Origin: Paenibacillus sp. JNUCC32
GTDB taxonomy: Bacteria; Bacillota; Bacilli; Paenibacillales; Paenibacillaceae
Length of the DNA: 64,000 nt
NCBI RefSeq assembly: GCF_014863545.1
Contig: NZ_CP062260.1
Coordinates: 3,782,001-3,846,000, forward strand
Reading direction: 5' to 3'
The notes beneath the pieces are model-generated. The model searched no databases. It saw nothing but the letters and a program-made list of their open reading frames with translations, and had not been told where the DNA came from. Of this stretch, positions 47,382-57,290 are shown piece after piece. The first letter of the stretch is position 1; each line of letters begins with the position of its first letter. Position numbers and translations under genes: made by a program.

Positions 47382-47649
47382 GAAGCTCGCCTAGCCCTTC
47401 GTTCACCATCACTTCTTGCAATGCTGTCAGCGCCTCGCTTTCATTGCCGCCTTCCGTGATCAGTGTCAATGTGTCGCCTTGCTCCAATCCGAGGGACAGA
47501 ACGCCGAGAATCGACTTCAGCGTTACTTTTTTGCCGTTAGCTTCGGCAAAAGAGTTGGTATCCTGGAATTTGTTAGCCGTATTCACCAATGCGGTTGCCG
47601 GGCGTGCGTGAATTCCATCTTCGTCAATAATTCTGAATGTTTGTTGCAT
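47374..47649 (-). CDS. ptsH: PTS phosphocarrier HPr
   Basis: 91 residues from ATG 47649 (AGTAGGA 8 nt upstream), close to the usual 88. His15 in [11 protein letters not shown] accepts phosphate from enzyme I; Ser46 in [11 protein letters not shown] is the HPr kinase site used in CcpA-mediated repression. Immediately downstream of ptsG by 59 bp. Confidence 0.96.
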   Translation of the reverse strand: MQQTFRIIDEDGIHARPATALVNTANKFQDTNSFAEANGKKVTLKSILGVLSLGLEQGDTLTLITEGGNESEALTALQEVMVNEGLGELHE

Positions 47650-47707
47650 GTTCATCATCCTACTTTCGTATATTTTAATTTTTAGAATCCTGGAAACCAT
47701 CGCGAGG

Positions 47708-49789
47708 TTAAGGTTTCAATAGGGTAATGATCCCTTCCTCGCCGCTTTTTACTTCACCGGTCTTGTTCAGCTTCACGGAAGCTCCCTCCGGCAGATTCGA
47801 GAAGATAATAGGAGAAATGATCGATTTGGCATTCTCCTTCACATAATCCAGATCCACTTGCATGATCGGTTGACCGGTGGAGACCAGGTCCCCCTCTTGC
47901 ACCAGGACTTCAAATCCTTGCCCTTTCAGCTTAACGGTATTGACGCCGATATGAACAAGCACTTCCTTGCCGCCATCCGACATAATGCCGACGGCATGCT
48001 TGCTGGGGAACACATTGAACACGGTGCCGTTAACGGGAGACACAATCGTTCCGTTATGAGGCACGATCGCAAATCCGTCCCCTGTCATCCGTTCGGCAAA
48101 CACGGGGTCAGGCACATGGGAAATATCCATAAGCTCTCCATCGGCCGGGGATACGATTTCCTCCTTAACGAGCGTTTCCCCGTCCCGTCCGGCCTGCTGT
48201 TCCTCTTGAGCCGTCGGCATCGTCTCCAAGGCCTCTGCTTGAGGCGCAGTGGTCGGCGTGATTCCCGACATGATGTCTTGAATCTGCGATTTGATCGTAT
48301 CGGAACGGGTTCCGAATATCGCCTGGATATTATTCCCCACCTCCAGCACGCCTGACGCACCCAGCTGCTTCAGCCTTGCCTTATCGACATGTCCCTTGTC
48401 TTTTACCTCTACGCGAAGACGAGTGATGCATGCATCCAGATGCGCGATGTTAGGCTGGCCGCCCAGTGCAGTCAGGATATTAGACGGCAGATCATTTTTA
48501 CTGCCAGCGACCGCTGCTCCAGAGCCTGATTCCGGCTCTGTCGTCGAAGCTTCCTCGCGCCCCGGCGTCCTCAGATTGAATTTCCGAATGACAAACCGGA
48601 AGCCGAAGTAATAGATTACAGCCATAATAGCACCCACGATGAGAACATTCCACCATGGCGTCCGGTTCGGAATGACACCGAAGATCATGTAGTCGATCAG
48701 GCCGCCGGAGAAGGTCATGCCGATTTTGGTGCCCAAAATATGCATGGTCATGAAGGACAGGCCGGCAAACAGCGCATGCACGGCGAACAGGATCGGTGCG
48801 ACGAACAGGAACGAGAACTCAAGCGGTTCCGTGATCCCGGTCAAGAAGGAAGTCAGCGCCGCAGACCCCATGATGCCGGCCACGAACTTTTTGTTCTCCG
48901 GTCTTGCCTCATGATAGATGGCAAGCGCTGCCGCAGGGAGACCGAACATCATGAACGGATACTTACCCGTCATGAATGTGCCTGCCGTAAACTCGACGCC
49001 GTCCCGAAGCTGGGCCATGAATATGTTCTGGTCCCCTCGAACCAATTGTCCTGCCTGGTTCAGGTATTCCCCGAATTCAAACCAGAACGGGGAATAGAAA
49101 ATGTGGTGCAGTCCGAACGGAATCAATCCGCGTTCCACGACGCCGAACACAAAAGCGGACAGCGTCAGGTTTTGTTCCAGCATGAAATGCGACGCCGTGT
49201 TAAGCGCCGACTGGATAGGCGGCCATATAAACACCATCAACAGACCAAGCAAAACGGACGTTGCGGCCGTCATAATCGGAACAAAACGTTTTCCTGCAAA
49301 AAAGCCCAGATAGGACGGAAGCTCGATTTTGAAAAACCGTCGGTACATGCTGGCTGCCAATATACCGACGATGATTCCGCCGAATACCCCGGTAGCCAAC
49401 GTCGGAATGCCAAGCACGCTGGCATATTCGTAATTCGTGCCGACCATGGCCGGCGTCACGCCGATCACGCTGCCCATGGTGACGTTCATGACAAGGTAAC
49501 CGATGATCGCGGCCAGTCCCGCAACGCCCTCACCTCCGGCTAAACCGACCGCAACCCCCACTGCAAACAGCAAGGATAGGTTCGTGAATACGATTTGTCC
49601 CGCATTCATCATGACCGTGGCAGCCGCTTGAACCCAGGCCGCATCCAGCCAAGGTGCGTATTGCAGGAAATCGGGGTTGACCAGCATATTTCCAAGACCG
49701 AGCAATAGTCCGGCCGCCGGCAATATGGCCACTGGCAGCATCAGAGCTTTACCGACCCTTTGCAGTACGCCAAAAAGCCGCTTAAACAT
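47708..49789 (-). CDS. ptsG: Glucose PTS permease EIICBA
   Basis: 693 residues from ATG 49789. Order IIC (about 1-400, ten membrane segments; VGKALMLPVAILPAAGLLLGLG), IIB (about 440-515, phospho-Cys in AHLDACITRLRVEVKD) and IIA (about 545-690, active His in VLVHIGVNTVKLKGQGF). Imports and phosphorylates glucose. A GlcT-dependent RAT/terminator switch precedes it and glcT is the next gene upstream. Confidence 0.96.
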   Translation of the reverse strand: MFKRLFGVLQRVGKALMLPVAILPAAGLLLGLGNMLVNPDFLQYAPWLDAAWVQAAATVMMNAGQIVFTNLSLLFAVGVAVGLAGGEGVAGLAAIIGYLVMNVTMGSVIGVTPAMVGTNYEYASVLGIPTLATGVFGGIIVGILAASMYRRFFKIELPSYLGFFAGKRFVPIMTAATSVLLGLLMVFIWPPIQSALNTASHFMLEQNLTLSAFVFGVVERGLIPFGLHHIFYSPFWFEFGEYLNQAGQLVRGDQNIFMAQLRDGVEFTAGTFMTGKYPFMMFGLPAAALAIYHEARPENKKFVAGIMGSAALTSFLTGITEPLEFSFLFVAPILFAVHALFAGLSFMTMHILGTKIGMTFSGGLIDYMIFGVIPNRTPWWNVLIVGAIMAVIYYFGFRFVIRKFNLRTPGREEASTTEPESGSGAAVAGSKNDLPSNILTALGGQPNIAHLDACITRLRVEVKDKGHVDKARLKQLGASGVLEVGNNIQAIFGTRSDTIKSQIQDIMSGITPTTAPQAEALETMPTAQEEQQAGRDGETLVKEEIVSPADGELMDISHVPDPVFAERMTGDGFAIVPHNGTIVSPVNGTVFNVFPSKHAVGIMSDGGKEVLVHIGVNTVKLKGQGFEVLVQEGDLVSTGQPIMQVDLDYVKENAKSIISPIIFSNLPEGASVKLNKTGEVKSGEEGIITLLKP

Positions 49790-49859
49790 GAAAATTCTCA
49801 CCCTCTGTCTCTAGTTGTTATCACAAGCTGTAGGTAGATCATCATAAAGCCATCAAATC

Positions 49860-49960
49860 AAAAAAGGCATGAGCAACCACAGGTAAATGGATGACTAATC
49901 TCATGGATTAGATTACCCAAAAATGGGTAATAACAACCAAATTCCTGCAATACTCATGCC
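49860..49960 (-). terminator. Regulated terminator in the ptsG leader
   Basis: GGCATGAG (minus, at 49960-49953) pairs with CTCATGCC followed by TTTTTT (49873-49860). The 5' arm overlaps the RAT, so GlcT binding would prevent this structure. Confidence 0.75.
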
Positions 49961-49980
49961 TGATCGAATCAGTTACACGT
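49952..49980 (-). promoter_or_regulatory. RAT antiterminator target of GlcT
   Basis: Minus strand begins ACGTGTAACTGATTCGATCA and continues GGCATGAGT. This closely follows the B. subtilis ptsG RAT as I remember it. About 35 nt downstream of the promoter. Confidence 0.8.
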
Positions 49981-50014
49981 TGGATTTGAAGTTTTATGGT
50001 TCATAACTGTTCGT

Positions 50015-50043
50015 ATTGTAACACCGTTCATTTATCGTTGCAA
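50015..50043 (-). promoter_or_regulatory. ptsG promoter
   Basis: TTGCAA (50043-50038), 17-nt spacer, TACAAT (50020-50015), minus strand. Confidence 0.75.
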
Positions 50044-50071
50044 CCACATGGTAAGGGACTTAATAAAATCT

Positions 50072-50929
50072 TCACATTTGCCCGCCCTGCTCTTTACGCT
50101 GGACCAACCGTTCCAGATGTATGGTCAAATAACCGGCCTCAGCGGGATAGACGGGTTTCTTCAGCCGCTGCTCCATCATTTTGGTCAGCTTCCATGCCAG
50201 GGAATAGGTCTCGGGATATTCACGCTTCAAAAGGCCGTCAAGCGAACTCGTCTCGTTCACCGCTTCTCCCCGCCGAACCCGTTCCAAGGCAAACCGGAGG
50301 TGCGTCAGCAATCGGGAATAATCCAGCGTATCCTTCGGGATGGCGTACTCCAGCTGCTGCTCGACGGTATGTACCAAGTCCGCGATCAGCTCCGAATGCT
50401 TGCGGACCTCGGAGATATGCTGGTTCGTAAGGGCACCGTGAAAATGAAGGGCAATGAATCCGATTTCTTCTTGGCCCAAGTCAACCCCGAGCTTCTCCCG
50501 AATGGTACGGACGGCATATTCGGCCATCTCGTACTCTTCAGGGTACATCTCTTTGGTTTCGTATAAAAAAGGATTGTGGATATAAAGACCTTGGGCATGG
50601 CGTTTAATGGCAAATGCGATATGATCCGTCAAGGCAATGTGGATATGCTCATTCAGAGGAGCATCGCTGGACTTGGCGGCATTCAGAATAATATCATTCA
50701 TCGCCTCAATCAGCTTCTCGTCGATATGAGGCACCAGCTGCTTATACTGCTCCTGCTCCTCCGGTTTGGTCAAAATGAACATCTTCTCGGCAGCGGCGGC
50801 AGGGATACGGTCTTTATTCTTCCGGTTAAAGCCGATGCCCTTGCCGATAACAACAACCTCGCCATGTTGAGGATGCTTCGCTATGATTACATTATTGTTC
50901 AACACTTTAGCCACTTGTAAGCTGCTCAC
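50072..50929 (-). CDS. glcT: BglG-family antiterminator GlcT
   Basis: 285 residues from GTG 50929 (AGAGGTG upstream). N-terminal CAT RNA-binding domain (about 1-60; LQVAKVLNNNVIIAKHPQHGEVVVIGKGIGF), then PRD1 and PRD2 with phospho-His sites (IHIALTDHIAFAIKRH, ALHFHGAL, AGYLTIHLERLVQR). Binds the RAT in the ptsG leader when glucose is available. Overlaps the ptsG promoter region and lies just upstream. Confidence 0.95.
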   Translation of the reverse strand: MSSLQVAKVLNNNVIIAKHPQHGEVVVIGKGIGFNRKNKDRIPAAAAEKMFILTKPEEQEQYKQLVPHIDEKLIEAMNDIILNAAKSSDAPLNEHIHIALTDHIAFAIKRHAQGLYIHNPFLYETKEMYPEEYEMAEYAVRTIREKLGVDLGQEEIGFIALHFHGALTNQHISEVRKHSELIADLVHTVEQQLEYAIPKDTLDYSRLLTHLRFALERVRRGEAVNETSSLDGLLKREYPETYSLAWKLTKMMEQRLKKPVYPAEAGYLTIHLERLVQRKEQGGQM

Positions 50930-51079
50930 GTTCGCACCTCTTTTTGATTCATACGCGTATACTCGGATATCTTATCAGAAATATAAGAGCGCGGCAAAAT
51001 CATTTGTGGTTGCCAAAGTCTTCAAGGTGCCGTACCGCTGCCTGCCACCATGTATTCCGGCCCCTGCTTGCGGCTTGAT

Positions 51080-52609
51080 CTACTCTTCCTTAGCGGCACT
51101 TGTCTCTACAGGGACCGGTACAAGTTCCTGCTCGATGGACACCGGCTTTTGAGCCGTGGCGGATTTTTTCGTTGTTAATCCCTTAATGAGATCCTCCACG
51201 TCAATCCCGGACACACTCTTCAGCATCTCAGGCGCCGTGGACATCAGCTCGGTCACATAATTGCTCACGCGAGCCGCTCCTTCGCCTTTACCCGTATCGA
51301 CAACGGTCAGCTTGTCGATGGACGAGATCGGCTGAGCAATCTTGCCGGCAAGCTCAGGCAGCATTTTCACGATGATATCGAGCACAGCAGCCTCGCCGAA
51401 CTTCTGGAACGCTTCCGCCAGCTTCTCTTTGGCATCGGCTTCGGCAATACCGCGCAGGCGGATGACTTCGGCTTCGGCCGTACCTTTTGCGCGCTCGGCA
51501 TCCGCAACCGCCATACCGTCTAGGCGCTTCTGCTCGGCAGACGCTTTGGCCTGCGTTTCGATGGAGTATTGCACAGCATCCGCTTCGCGCATCTTCCGGG
51601 CCTTATCCGCTTCGGCAGCCTGCTCAACGGCATAGCGATCCGCTTCGGCTTTTTTCTTCACGTCCGCGTCATACTGCTTCTCGCGAACCATGATTTCTTT
51701 CTCCTGCAGGTCGATTTCGCGTTCCTTGCGAACGAGCTCAACCTTCATCTGCTCCTCAACCACCGTTTGTCTGGCTCGGGCTTCCTGAATATGATAAGCT
51801 TGGTCCGCTTCGGCCTTCGCCGTATCCTGCTCCTTCTTAAAGGACGCGACCTTCAGCTCCCGTTCCTTCTCGGCTTCCGCGATATTGGTATCGCGTACGA
51901 CCTCGGCCTTCTGTCCTTCTTCTTCGGCGCGCGCCTTCTGAATCCGCGCATCCCGCATCGCTTCGGCTTCGGCAATCTCCGCATCCCGCTTGACCGTAGC
52001 GATCCGCGGTTTACCAAGCGCTTCCAGATATCCGTGTTTATCGCGAACGTCCTTAATGGTAAAGGAAACGATCTGCAGACCCATCTTCTTCAGGTCTCTT
52101 GCTGCGACCCCCTGAACTTCCTGCGCGAACTTGTCGCGGTTACGATATACTTCCTCTACTGTCATGGAACCGAGAATGGCACGAAGATGGCCTTCCAGCA
52201 CCTCCTGGGCTTCACCCTTCAGCGCTTCAATGGGCTTGCCCATGAATTGCTCGGCTGCGGTCGCCACATCTTCGATCGAGCTTCCCACTTTAATGATGGC
52301 CACCCCGTCCGCCATAACCGGCACGCCTTGCTCCGTGTACACTTCAGGCGTCATGACATCCAGTTTATGAGATAAGAGCGATACGAATTCGGAGCGCTGA
52401 AACACGGGGAGTATAAAAGCGCCGCCGCCGCGAACGATTTTGATTTTGCGGCCGGATTCGTCCTCCGACAAATTTTTGCTTCCCAAAAAAGAACCGGTGA
52501 CAATCATCGCTTCATCCGGGCTCACCGTTTTGTAGCGGGCCCAGAACGCAAGTCCTAACACGACAATGACGCCTACAACAATCGACGGAATTACTAAGTA
52601 CTCTGGCAT
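51080..52609 (-). CDS. floT: Flotillin FloT (YuaG)
   Basis: 509 residues. One N-terminal membrane anchor (about 5-22; VIPSIVVGVIVVLGLAFW), PHB/SPFH domain (about 40-200), then a long coiled coil rich in repeated EAEA/AKAEAD motifs (about 200-400) and a C-terminal oligomerisation region. Organises membrane microdomains. Follows the NfeD gene by 4 bp, the yuaF-yuaG order of B. subtilis. Confidence 0.95.
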   Translation of the reverse strand: MPEYLVIPSIVVGVIVVLGLAFWARYKTVSPDEAMIVTGSFLGSKNLSEDESGRKIKIVRGGGAFILPVFQRSEFVSLLSHKLDVMTPEVYTEQGVPVMADGVAIIKVGSSIEDVATAAEQFMGKPIEALKGEAQEVLEGHLRAILGSMTVEEVYRNRDKFAQEVQGVAARDLKKMGLQIVSFTIKDVRDKHGYLEALGKPRIATVKRDAEIAEAEAMRDARIQKARAEEEGQKAEVVRDTNIAEAEKERELKVASFKKEQDTAKAEADQAYHIQEARARQTVVEEQMKVELVRKEREIDLQEKEIMVREKQYDADVKKKAEADRYAVEQAAEADKARKMREADAVQYSIETQAKASAEQKRLDGMAVADAERAKGTAEAEVIRLRGIAEADAKEKLAEAFQKFGEAAVLDIIVKMLPELAGKIAQPISSIDKLTVVDTGKGEGAARVSNYVTELMSTAPEMLKSVSGIDVEDLIKGLTTKKSATAQKPVSIEQELVPVPVETSAAKEE

Positions 52610-52613
52610 TGAA

Positions 52614-53147
52614 TCAATCCTCTCCTTTTCGTTCTTCCAGTTCGGACACCCTCAGGACGCCATCAACAATGTCGACAACCACCACGCGGACACCTGCCGG
52701 AAGCGTTTGACGATCAAAGCTTGAGGCAATGTGCATCGTGTTGCCTGCCCCGACCTTGACCATCACTTCCCCGAATCCTTCAGCAGGTAGCGGCACCGTG
52801 ACTACGCCGATCCTGCCCGCAAGCTCCTTGATGGAAAAGCCCGTCGAGTTCTCGCTGTTCTCCATCGGTTTCACGTACCCGAAGTAGACGAGAATCGAAA
52901 TGACGATGGCCGCCAAGACAGATAGCGTTACATGGGCACCTGCCGCCAATTCCGTGTATTTCGTCAGCATGATTCCGGTCCCGCCGAATACGGTGATTCC
53001 CCCGGCGATCACAACCGGATTGAAAAAATCCACTGACAAAAAGTCCAACAATCCGTCAAGCGCCGAGCTAAGTATGTCGCCTAGCACCACGGTTACGATG
53101 GCGAAGATCACGCCCCCGATCAGACAGCCCCAATATAACGCTTCCAT
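52614..53147 (-). CDS. yuaF: NfeD-like membrane protein (YuaF)
   Basis: 177 residues with about four membrane segments (residues 5-100), then a soluble OB-fold NfeD domain at about 112-175 (SIKELAGRIGVVTVPLPAEGFGEVMVKVG). NfeD proteins partner with flotillins. Upstream of floT in one operon. Confidence 0.9.
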   Translation of the reverse strand: MEALYWGCLIGGVIFAIVTVVLGDILSSALDGLLDFLSVDFFNPVVIAGGITVFGGTGIMLTKYTELAAGAHVTLSVLAAIVISILVYFGYVKPMENSENSTGFSIKELAGRIGVVTVPLPAEGFGEVMVKVGAGNTMHIASSFDRQTLPAGVRVVVVDIVDGVLRVSELEERKGED

Positions 53148-53271
53148 GTTGATTGCCCCCTCTGGAATTCCTTACTGTGTATAACAAGTAATACGGCAAA
53201 ATGTTTGCTAAAGTTTCAATTATTTGCCTCAAACGTATGAAAATCTCTTCATATCTATATTCGACGCCCCA

Positions 53272-53310
53272 GCAAAAAAGCCTGCACGGCTTGAACCGGC
53301 AGGCTTTAAA
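53272..53310 (-). terminator. Terminator of the alcohol dehydrogenase gene
   Basis: AAAGCCTGCcggTT / AAgccgtGCAGGCTT stem followed on the minus strand by TTTTTT. Confidence 0.85.
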
Positions 53311-53349
53311 ACCATTTTTATTCCTTGTCAGCTAACGACAGGACAACCC

Positions 53350-54513
53350 CTATAACGACATCCGATAGATTTCAACGACGTCCTCGCGCTGCAGCTTGCG
53401 GAAGTTGCCAAAAGGACCGAAGCGCATCGCTTTATCGGCCATGGACCCGATCTCGCGGTCGTCGATATCGTAATCTCCCAGCGTGCTCGGCGCACCGATG
53501 GAAGTCCAGAAGCGGCGGAGCGCCTCGATTCCTTCCAGTCCGGCCGCTTCATCGCTTTTCCCGGCAGCATCAACACCGAATACATTCACGGCAAGCGACT
53601 TGAAGCGCTGAGGATCCGCGTTCAGATTATATTTCATCCAGTTCGGGAACAGGATTGCCAGGCCGCCGCCGTGCGGAATGTCGTATACGGCAGACACCGC
53701 GTGCTCGATGTTATGGGTTCCCCAGTCGCCGGCCATTCCCATGTTGATCATGCCGTTCAGCGCCATCGTACCGCAGTACATGATCGTCTCGCGGTGCTCA
53801 TAGTTCTCCAGGTCCTCAACCAGCTTCGGCGCCGTATCGATAACGGTTCGAAGAATCGTTTCGCAGAAACCGTCCTGCACCGGCGTATTGGTATCCTGAT
53901 GGAAGTAGTGCTCCAGTACGTGGGACATGATATCCACGATGCCGTACACCGTTTGATCCCGGGGAAGGGAGAAGGTATGCACAGGGTCCAGGATCGAAAA
54001 GGCGGGATAAGCATGCGGGCTGCCCCAGCCCATCTTCTCTTGGGTCACTTCATTGGTGATGACGGAGCCGCCGTTCATCTCCGATCCCGTTGCGGCCATC
54101 GTAAGCACCGTTCCAAGCGGCAGACCCGCTTGCGGTACGGCTTTGCGCTCTACGAAATCCCACATATCTCCGTCATACTTGGCTCCTACGGCAATCGCTT
54201 TGGAGCAGTCGAGGACGCTTCCGCCGCCTACGGCCAAAATGAGGTCAATGTGATGTTCCCGGCACAACTCCACTCCTTTATGTACCGTTGACAGGCGCGG
54301 GTTCGGTTCCACCCCGGCAAGCTCCGTCACCACCGCATTCGCTTCTTTCAGCAAGGCGATGACCTGATCGTAAAGGCCGCTGCGCTTGATGCTGCCGCCG
54401 CCGTACACCAGCAAAACGTTCCGGCCGTATTTGGCCACTTCACCGCTTAAAGCACTCAGCTTGCCCTTGCCAAAAATCAACTGAGTCGGATTATGAAAGA
54501 CAAAAGGTCTCAT
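53350..54513 (-). CDS. Iron-containing alcohol (butanol) dehydrogenase
   Basis: 387 residues, group III alcohol dehydrogenase (BdhA/YugJ-like). NAD(P) motif [15 protein letters not shown], iron-binding His in [11 protein letters not shown] and [23 protein letters not shown]-terminus [19 protein letters not shown] is typical. Reduces short aldehydes or oxidises alcohols in the cytoplasm. Single gene with terminators on both sides. Confidence 0.92.
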   Translation of the reverse strand: MRPFVFHNPTQLIFGKGKLSALSGEVAKYGRNVLLVYGGGSIKRSGLYDQVIALLKEANAVVTELAGVEPNPRLSTVHKGVELCREHHIDLILAVGGGSVLDCSKAIAVGAKYDGDMWDFVERKAVPQAGLPLGTVLTMAATGSEMNGGSVITNEVTQEKMGWGSPHAYPAFSILDPVHTFSLPRDQTVYGIVDIMSHVLEHYFHQDTNTPVQDGFCETILRTVIDTAPKLVEDLENYEHRETIMYCGTMALNGMINMGMAGDWGTHNIEHAVSAVYDIPHGGGLAILFPNWMKYNLNADPQRFKSLAVNVFGVDAAGKSDEAAGLEGIEALRRFWTSIGAPSTLGDYDIDDREIGSMADKAMRFGPFGNFRKLQREDVVEIYRMSL

Positions 54514-54594
54514 GTCACATTACCTCCATCGCATCTGGTTTGCATCTAATTCATTCATGCGTGCTTTTTCATTCTATACCATTCCCATTAAGCA

Positions 54595-54634
54595 AAACAA
54601 ACAGCCGTCCTTCTTTCGGAAGATCGGCTGTTTG
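54595..54634. terminator. Bidirectional terminator-like hairpin
   Basis: AAACAGCCGtcCTTC pairs with GGAAGatCGGCTGTTT, between galT (ending 54691) and the alcohol dehydrogenase start. Confidence 0.75.
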
Positions 54635-54690
54635 AATGATGATCCTAGTTATCGTTAGCTTCAACACATCATATTTCCATCCAAGAATAT

Positions 54691-56280
54691 TTATCTGCTG
54701 TCAGGGACGTACCCCATATGGCTCAGGAATCGCTGAAATGCCTGCTGCCCTTCCGCCGTCTGTTTGTATACCCCGGCATGCTCCAAAATCGTCGTGAATT
54801 TGCTGCCGACCTCCCGGCGTACCAGCTGGGTGGCCCCGGCTTTATCGGATGCGGCTATGCCCCGGCCCCGCAGCTCCTCGATCCAGTCGCCGTGGACGGC
54901 GAGCGGATGGTCAGCGGCCTGGCTGTCCGCATACAGTGCCTCGTTCCCCGCCAGAATCTCGGCGATCTGATCCAGCTCTTCCTTGAGCCTGCCCGGCAGG
55001 ATCGCCAGCCCCATCACTTCGATCAAGCCGATGTTTTCCTTCTTGATGTGGAACATCTCCCGATGAGGATGAAAGATCCCTTCCGGATGCTGCTCGTTGG
55101 TGCGATTGTTCCGCAGAACCAGATCCATCTCATAGATGCCCTCGTCATTACGGCGGGCAATCGGAGTCACCGTATTATGGCGGACCCGTTCGCCGTCCGC
55201 TTCGCTGAAGGCCTCAATGTCTGCCGAAGGGTCGCTGTAGGTTTTCCAGCCCTCGTAAATGCCGTTCGCGCATTCAAGCAGCGAATCCCGATCGCTTGAG
55301 GATAGGCGGATCACCGACATCGGCCATTTCACGATGGCAACGGATACCCCCGGATAATCCCCGTGCGTAAACCCGGCCACCTTCGGCGCTTTCTGGATCG
55401 GGAAGGTATGCCGCCCCCCCTGGAAATGATCATGTGTGAGAATGGAGCCCCCGACAATCGGAAGATCCGCGTTCGATCCGAGAAAATAATGCGGATAAGC
55501 ATCAACAAAACTCAAGAGGCGGGCAAGCGTCGCCTTGGTCAGCTTCATCGGCACGTGATCGTGGTGGAACACGATGCAGTGCTCGTTATAGTAAACATAC
55601 GGCGAGTATTGGAAGAACCATGGTTCACCGTTCAACTCCAGCGGGATAATGCGCAGGTTTTGCCGCGCCGGGTGATTGACCCTGCCTGCATAACCCACGT
55701 TCTCCCGGCAGAGCTGGCATTTCGGATAGACCGGCGGAGGCAGCAGTTTGGCCATGGCGATTTCCTTCGGACTCTTCTCCGGCTTGGATAAATTGATGGT
55801 AATCTCAATATCGCCGTACGCGCTGGCATGCCGCCAGTATTCGTTTTTGGCTACGCGATCCATCCGAATGTAGTTGGAGTCGATGCACAGGCTGTAAAAT
55901 TGCCGGGTAGCCTCGACGATCCCCTGCTCCTGCTCTACCGCCCGGAACCGAGCGGTTACTTCCGAAGGTCTTGCCATGAGGCGGCCCATGATTTTGGCGT
56001 CCAGCAAATCCCGGTACGTATCGGTATTTTCCGGGATCATGCCATGCGCCGCACCGTAATCGATCAGGATGTCGAGCATAGCCTGGGGGCCATCCGGCAT
56101 CGGGTCGTTCACTTCGTCGCCGTACGGCTCGCTGAACCCGAAATCCTCCAGCAGCAGGTTGCGGCTGTAATCCGCATCCGCTGCCTGGATCAGGCCTTTA
56201 TGAAGCGCGAATCGCACCAGCATTTCAATGGCATGCAGAACCTGCTTGGATTCGGGAGTACTTGATGTTGCAGCATTCAT
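54691..56280 (-). CDS. galT: Galactose-1-phosphate uridylyltransferase (Firmicutes type)
   Basis: 529 residues from ATG 56280 (GGGGG 9 nt upstream; ATG 56286 also possible). The Firmicute GalT family differs from the short E. coli type. The conserved segment with VFHHDHVPMKLTKATLARLL and ILTHDHFQGGRHTFPI carries the catalytic His motifs. Exchanges UDP between UDP-glucose and galactose 1-phosphate. Follows galE by about 20 bp; last gene of galKET. Confidence 0.95.
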   Translation of the reverse strand: MNAATSSTPESKQVLHAIEMLVRFALHKGLIQAADADYSRNLLLEDFGFSEPYGDEVNDPMPDGPQAMLDILIDYGAAHGMIPENTDTYRDLLDAKIMGRLMARPSEVTARFRAVEQEQGIVEATRQFYSLCIDSNYIRMDRVAKNEYWRHASAYGDIEITINLSKPEKSPKEIAMAKLLPPPVYPKCQLCRENVGYAGRVNHPARQNLRIIPLELNGEPWFFQYSPYVYYNEHCIVFHHDHVPMKLTKATLARLLSFVDAYPHYFLGSNADLPIVGGSILTHDHFQGGRHTFPIQKAPKVAGFTHGDYPGVSVAIVKWPMSVIRLSSSDRDSLLECANGIYEGWKTYSDPSADIEAFSEADGERVRHNTVTPIARRNDEGIYEMDLVLRNNRTNEQHPEGIFHPHREMFHIKKENIGLIEVMGLAILPGRLKEELDQIAEILAGNEALYADSQAADHPLAVHGDWIEELRGRGIAASDKAGATQLVRREVGSKFTTILEHAGVYKQTAEGQQAFQRFLSHMGYVPDSR

Positions 56281-56299
56281 GTTCATCGTCCCCCTTGGA

Positions 56300-57289
56300 T
56301 TAATTGTCGCCGTAACCGTCCGGACGACTGCTGTGCCACTTCCATGCGCTCTCGATAATTTCCTCCAGCGTCGTTCTGGACGGCGTCCATCCGAGAACCG
56401 TGCGCGCTTTGTCCGAAGACGCCACCAATACCGCAGGGTCACCCGCACGGCGGGCTTCCATGACAACCGGAATGTCGGCACCCGTCACCCGCTTCGATGT
56501 CTCGATCACTTCCTTGACCGAGAACCCGAGCCCGTTGCCGAGATTGAACACATTGCTGGACTCGCCGCGACGAAGGTATTCAACCGCGCGCAGATGCGCA
56601 TTCGCCAGATCGCTGACGTGAATGTAATCGCGGACGCACGTGCCATCGGGAGTTGCGTAATCGTCGCCAAACACCGAGATGCTGGCGCGCTGCTTCAAAG
56701 CGGTTTGCAGAACGAGCGGAATCAAGTGGCTCTCCGGCCGGTGATCCTCGCCGATCTTGCCGCTGGCATGCGAGCCGGCCGCGTTGAAGTAACGAAGGGA
56801 GACATACTTCACCCCGAGCACGGTATCGAACCAGGACATCATCCGTTCCATCATCAGCTTGGTTTCCCCGTACACGTTCGTCGGCTGGGTCCGGTCCGTT
56901 TCCTCGATCGGCACCTTCTCGGGCTCACCGTAGGTCGCGGCCGTTGAAGAGAAGACGATCTTTCGAACGCCCGCCTCATTCATGGCTTCCAGCAGGCACA
57001 GCGTGCCGTACACGTTGTTATCGTAATATTTCACCGGATCCTTCATGCTCTCGCCGACCAGAGAATTCGCGGCAAAATGGATAACGGCATCAATATCGTT
57101 GTCCGAGAACAGCTGCTTCAGCAGCGCCTTGTCGCGCAGATCGCCGACATACAGCTTTCCGCCCAGCAGCGCTTCGCGATGACCCGTCTCCAGGCTGTCG
57201 ATGACTACAACGTCTTCCCCTTGCTCCAGCAGCTCCGCCACGGTATGTGAACCGATATAACCTGCTCCGCCGGTCACTAAAATAGCCAT
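56300..57289 (-). CDS. galE: UDP-glucose 4-epimerase
   Basis: 329 residues, extended SDR fold. NAD motif VTGGAGYIGSHT at the N-terminus, catalytic STAATYGEP with Ser/Thr, and YxxxK (NVYGETKLMMERM). Interconverts UDP-galactose and UDP-glucose. One base separates it from galK. Confidence 0.96.
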   Translation of the reverse strand: MAILVTGGAGYIGSHTVAELLEQGEDVVVIDSLETGHREALLGGKLYVGDLRDKALLKQLFSDNDIDAVIHFAANSLVGESMKDPVKYYDNNVYGTLCLLEAMNEAGVRKIVFSSTAATYGEPEKVPIEETDRTQPTNVYGETKLMMERMMSWFDTVLGVKYVSLRYFNAAGSHASGKIGEDHRPESHLIPLVLQTALKQRASISVFGDDYATPDGTCVRDYIHVSDLANAHLRAVEYLRRGESSNVFNLGNGLGFSVKEVIETSKRVTGADIPVVMEARRAGDPAVLVASSDKARTVLGWTPSRTTLEEIIESAWKWHSSRPDGYGDN

Positions 57290-57290
57290 A

